In this document: positions 60,995 through 64,000 of the stretch, piece by piece
Position numbering within the stretch: the first letter of the stretch is position 1
Layout: each line of letters starts with the position of its first letter
Assembly: GCA_002457215.1 (NCBI GenBank)
Contig: NTJZ01000005.1
Span: forward strand, 1-64,000
Source: OM182 bacterium MED-G28
GTDB taxonomy: Bacteria > Pseudomonadota > Gammaproteobacteria > Pseudomonadales > Pseudohongiellaceae
Direction of reading: 5' to 3'
DNA length: 64,000 bases
Program-made: the position numbers and the translations under genes
Notes under the pieces: model-generated
The model's database searches: none
What the model was told of the DNA's origin: nothing
Seen by the model: only the letters and a program-made list of their open reading frames with translations

Positions 60995-62512
60995 TTAAGG
61001 AGCCTGACAAGCAAAATTCTCAGCTTCATCGGTGCTGCCACTGCCACTGTAGACCGCTACTTCGGGGAAGGGGCACAAAGGCCTACTTCTATCTACAACG
61101 CCGTCAGTACGATGTATGGCCACAATACTATCCGGGGCCTCACCATGTTCTACCCAGTTTTCAAGAGCGGTCAGTGAATCGAAAGTGTTAGGCCCAGGGC
61201 CCCCGGCACAGTGGCCCATACCCGGAGCCATAAACAATCTCAAAGAATTATGGATATTTTCCCGCCCCCCCATAACTCTCACAACTCTCTCATAGTATTG
61301 AGTTGCATTTGCGGGAGAAATTTGAGGATCGCTCCATCCATGATAAGCGATTAGCTTGCCACCACTTGCTACAAAGTCGAACAAGTCTGGACTTAACGCA
61401 TTTAGAGTATCGTCATCTTTCCTTTCCCCAGCTCCTGCATCACGCTCAAAATTAAATTGATCGATCGTCCAATTCTCGTCTTCAAATACTAAATAACGAA
61501 ACTGATCTAACCCCGTGGCTCGAGCAGAGTTTGTCCACCCGAGATCGGTCCAGCCTAATTCACTTCCAGGTAATAGCCCGGTTATGGCTCGACCAGTCCT
61601 GGGGTTTGCGGGGGAGGAATAGATCATCTTGGCAGTATTAACCTGCGCTTCTGACAAACAAGCCCCCGCGTTTTCGCCATCGCATTGCAATACTTCGGGA
61701 TCGAATTCACACTCAGCTGGATTCCCAATTAAGCCATCTTGCACTCCGTCGCTGTTATCGCAAAAATCTAACGCGGTCCGATAAAGCAGCTCCCGCTCAG
61801 ATGATTTTAGCTGCGCAGTTGGATCTGCCTCTAAATGGGCAGCAATTCTCAAAGAAGCAGAAGCCCTTCCAGTCCAATCCAATCCGGGCGCACCGGCAAC
61901 TATGCCATCGAAATCTTCTGGAAACCGCTGTGCCGCTTTCATGGCTTGACGACCACCAGCTGAACACCCGGTAAAATAGGAATGTCGTAGACCCTCATCG
62001 TAAAAAGTGTCGATTAAAGCCTTGGAAGTTTTTGCCATTTCATGGACCGCTCGCCAGGCGAAATCATAGATTTTCTCGGGATGACCAAGGGCAAAACTTG
62101 CCGTATTACCAAGATGACCAGTGTCTGTCGAACTGGCTGCATAACCCCGAGTCAATGGCATTCCCAGTGCTGAGTGACGGATATTTCCGGTAAAGGCTCC
62201 ATTGCCGACACCCAAATATTTTCCATTCCAGTTTTCGGCAGGTAGCCACAATTCCATCTTGATATCTGAATCCGAAGTAGGAGTTAGGCTTAGCTCTACA
62301 CGACAGAACTCAGGTAGAGACTGATACCTCTGCGCATTACCGGCGCTCTCTCCGGGGGGCACAAAGGCTCCAGCGGCAACAAGTTCAGCGGCATCAATGG
62401 TCACACCTGGCAAAGAGAATGACACAAGGTCCTTACAGGGTTGGGCCCATGCCATCGAAGGCATTAGCACGATAAATAGGAAAGCTGACCAAGTGGGAAT
62501 TCGAACAGGCAT
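60995..62512 (-). CDS. Secreted tannase/feruloyl-esterase family protein
   Basis: A 505-residue protein from ATG 62512, with a strong AAAAAGGAGAG ribosome binding site and a signal peptide ending AWAQ (residue 24). The tannase-family nucleophile is Ser184 in FTGCSAGGRQAM; the acid Asp lies in YHGWSDPQIS and the His in APGMGHCAGGPG. The CS and HC cysteines around Ser and His form the disulfide typical of fungal-type tannases and feruloyl esterases. It cleaves aromatic esters such as gallates or hydroxycinnamates. An Asp-rich Ca-binding-like loop (DFCDNSDGVQDGLI) is also present. It is followed by the DUF6282 gene. Confidence 0.9.
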   Translation of the reverse strand: MPVRIPTWSAFLFIVLMPSMAWAQPCKDLVSFSLPGVTIDAAELVAAGAFVPPGESAGNAQRYQSLPEFCRVELSLTPTSDSDIKMELWLPAENWNGKYLGVGNGAFTGNIRHSALGMPLTRGYAASSTDTGHLGNTASFALGHPEKIYDFAWRAVHEMAKTSKALIDTFYDEGLRHSYFTGCSAGGRQAMKAAQRFPEDFDGIVAGAPGLDWTGRASASLRIAAHLEADPTAQLKSSERELLYRTALDFCDNSDGVQDGLIGNPAECEFDPEVLQCDGENAGACLSEAQVNTAKMIYSSPANPRTGRAITGLLPGSELGWTDLGWTNSARATGLDQFRYLVFEDENWTIDQFNFERDAGAGERKDDDTLNALSPDLFDFVASGGKLIAYHGWSDPQISPANATQYYERVVRVMGGRENIHNSLRLFMAPGMGHCAGGPGPNTFDSLTALENWVEHGEAPDSIVAIHRTDGVVDRSRPLCPFPEVAVYSGSGSTDEAENFACQAP

Positions 62513-62638
62513 GCTTCTCTCCTTTTTCTTTATTGCGAACTTTTTATCATTAACCCTTTCTATCCATTCTTCAATTATTTTCATAAGAGCTTTATTTTCT
62601 CGTCATAAAGGTATTGATAATTAAAATGCAATTGCCAC

Positions 62639-63466
62639 CTAGCTGTTTGGAAGTATGGCACCAGAATTTACAACTACTTCAGCTGCAAGGAGCTGTCCCT
62701 GCTTAATCGAACTGCAATAGGATTGCCCACTTAGGCGCGTTGCTAAATAGGCAGCATTAAAAGCATCGCCTACGCCAGAATTATCAATTGCCTTTTGAAT
62801 CGATTCCAGGGGAAATTCTCTTGGCTTTTTATCTGGTTTAGTAGAAAGCCAATTTGCCCCGGTTCCGTTTTTGACTACAACTTCTCTAATACCGAAAGCA
62901 TGATGCCTAGCAATTAAATCTTCGACTGCCCTGTCTTGAAACAAATCTGCTTCATCAACAAAACTAGGCAAACTTACGTCGGTAACCTGGAGAAATTTTG
63001 TATAGACTGCGCGTGCTAGATCATCGCTACTCCAATTTTTGGAGCTGTGATTGCTATCGAAAATGACTTTGCCCCCTCGTTTTCGTAGCGAAACCAATAG
63101 TTGTATTAATTTCTCTATTCCTGCGTCATCTAGCAGCAAGAGTATATTTCCAGTTAGATAAACGAAATCGAATTCGCTCAACTTCAGTTGAATACTTTCG
63201 AAATCACCACTCGAAAAAAATGCATGGTTGTCGCCGGTTAAAACCAAATCCGTATTAAGACCTTCTTCTTGCCATGACTTACAAATTATCTTCTTACCGA
63301 GATCCTTCAGCACACTAATAAAACTTACCTCGAGACCGGAGCGAACGAGATAAATTGCGGTAGTAAGTGCGTCCCCAAAACAAGCAAAGCTTTGTGACCC
63401 ATCATCGTGAGACAATTGCTGAACTTTGGACTCACCTAGACAGGCTATTTTTATAGAATTATTCAT
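62639..63466 (-). CDS. PfkB-family sugar kinase
   Basis: A 275-residue cytoplasmic kinase of the ribokinase fold, shorter than typical members (about 300). Seen are the N-terminal ACFGDALTTAIYLVRSGLEV, the sugar-pocket VIFDSNHSSKNW, REVVVKNGTGANW, and the anion hole with catalytic Asp in DNSGVGDAFNAAYLA. It resembles 2-keto-3-deoxygluconate kinases, which would fit oxidation of sugars to aldonic acids in the periplasm, then uptake and phosphorylation. This is an inference. It stands upstream of the tannase gene by 126 bases on the same strand. Confidence 0.85.
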   Translation of the reverse strand: MNNSIKIACLGESKVQQLSHDDGSQSFACFGDALTTAIYLVRSGLEVSFISVLKDLGKKIICKSWQEEGLNTDLVLTGDNHAFFSSGDFESIQLKLSEFDFVYLTGNILLLLDDAGIEKLIQLLVSLRKRGGKVIFDSNHSSKNWSSDDLARAVYTKFLQVTDVSLPSFVDEADLFQDRAVEDLIARHHAFGIREVVVKNGTGANWLSTKPDKKPREFPLESIQKAIDNSGVGDAFNAAYLATRLSGQSYCSSIKQGQLLAAEVVVNSGAILPNS

Positions 63467-63870
63467 TAATTTTTTTATTTAATTTATTTTTTTAAAAGCC
63501 TAACTTTCTGCTCATTATAGACGGCTCAAAGCAGCATTGGAGCGGCAAACTCGATCACTGTTTGCAAAAAAGTCTAATCTAAATCGTTCAGTCCTGCGTC
63601 TGCTGAACAGGAATTGGACCAGAAATTAGTCAAATCCACCACAACGAGAACACAGAAAATCAATATCCTTATGTATTTCAATAATTTATAGGTCATCATG
63701 GTTGTTGCACTTAGCAACAGGCGATGAGGTATATAACCACGTTTAACAAACCTGTATCTTCAGACAGCTTAATTCTAATTCCTTTTTATTTGTGCCGTTG
63801 TGGCATGGCCAACTGTCCCAGAAACAATTAGGATTGAGATGAATTGAATCCGGATTCCCGAGGGTGACTT
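63467..63870. other. Divergent intergenic region between sugar kinase and quinoprotein
   Basis: No protein-like frame is seen here. The left part is a T/A-rich stretch before the kinase start; the middle holds short inverted repeats (GTTCAG/CTGAAC around 63588, and GTTG/CAAC around 63706). I found no convincing promoter pair. A CGAGGGTGA ribosome binding site near 63860 serves the next gene. Confidence 0.55.
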
Positions 63871-64000
63871 GTGAAAAGCAAAAGAAAGAAGTTCAGTTAT
63901 CTATTCCTAGTGGCTACATTCATTAGCCTGAATAGCTGGGCCCAGCCGCCTCAGGAAATTGATTTTCAGCCTCTAAGCCAGGAAATGCTCAATAACCCAG
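63871..64000 (+). CDS. Exported quinoprotein-like N-terminus, cut by the right window edge
   Basis: A GTG start with GAGGGTGA upstream opens a frame of 43 residues to the window end. The N-terminus is basic (KSKRKK), then hydrophobic, with a signal cleavage near SWAQ. The mature start PPQEIDFQPLSQEMLNNP resembles the first residues of methanol/ethanol-type PQQ dehydrogenases, where a subsequent DWLMYRRT-like blade is expected. The assignment rests on that resemblance and is not proven by any catalytic motif, as these lie outside the window. Confidence 0.6.
   Translation, partial: MKSKRKKFSYLFLVATFISLNSWAQPPQEIDFQPLSQEMLNNP

Noticed and set aside
1-64000. CRISPR arrays, tRNA or rRNA genes, IS elements, prophage
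   Set aside because: No evenly spaced repeats, cloverleaf sequences, transposase or integrase motifs were seen on reading through; nothing supports these.

Overview
The window reads as chromosomal DNA of a free-living, probably aquatic gammaproteobacterium of moderate GC. This is inferred from gene content and style: many PQQ quinoproteins, Sec, Tat and lipoprotein signals, Shine-Dalgarno starts, short intergenic gaps and tight same-strand gene runs. I see no rRNA, tRNA, IS element, phage gene, plasmid function or CRISPR array. Both ends cut through genes: an amidase lipoprotein on the left and a probable quinoprotein on the right.

Layout. 1-3.3 kb (minus): truncated amidase, old yellow enzyme, NHL beta-propeller. 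3.5-9.3 kb (plus): quinoprotein alcohol dehydrogenase with a paired-cysteine ring and a WDYD motif, an unknown four-helix membrane protein, a sodium/solute symporter and a secreted alpha/beta hydrolase. 9.7-17.5 kb (plus): two tandem glucose-dehydrogenase-like quinoproteins, an MBL-fold hydrolase and a large M14 carboxypeptidase. 17.5-32.8 kb (minus): a two-gene symporter, a molybdenum hydroxylase operon in the order coxG-S-L-M-D-E, gamma-glutamyltransferase, DUF3500, MATE, enoyl-CoA hydratase and DUF418. 33-36 kb (plus): a quinohemoprotein lipoprotein and an exported cyanophycinase-like peptidase. 36-38.5 kb (minus): DUF6152 and two secreted proteins of an uncharacterised family. 38.7-41.4 kb (plus): MBL hydrolase, SMP-30 lactonase, DUF411. 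41.5-45.8 kb (minus): methyltransferase, GMC oxidoreductase with its Tat subunit, phosphotransferase. 45.9-48.3 kb (plus): Tat-exported enolase-superfamily enzyme and another member of the uncharacterised family. 48.3-55.9 kb (minus): hydrolases, cyclase, sugar dehydrogenase, family member, amidase. 56-64 kb: M28 peptidase, family member, desaturase, MAPEG, DUF6282, tannase, sugar kinase, truncated quinoprotein.

Taken together, this looks like an oxidative and hydrolytic catabolic region. Well over half of the proteins carry export signals. Dehydrogenases in the periplasm or on membranes would oxidise alcohols, sugars or aldehydes. Exported hydrolases (tannase, amidases, peptidases, esterases, lactonases) would release smaller molecules, and symporters would take them up. 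No substrate can be read from the sequence. The PQQ biosynthesis genes, the cox maturation gene coxF and a cytochrome subunit for the GMC enzyme are not in the window. The most distinctive undescribed element is a family of secreted proteins of about 300-350 residues, present four times plus one remote relative, with GDSRG-x-W and ACHEGN signatures.
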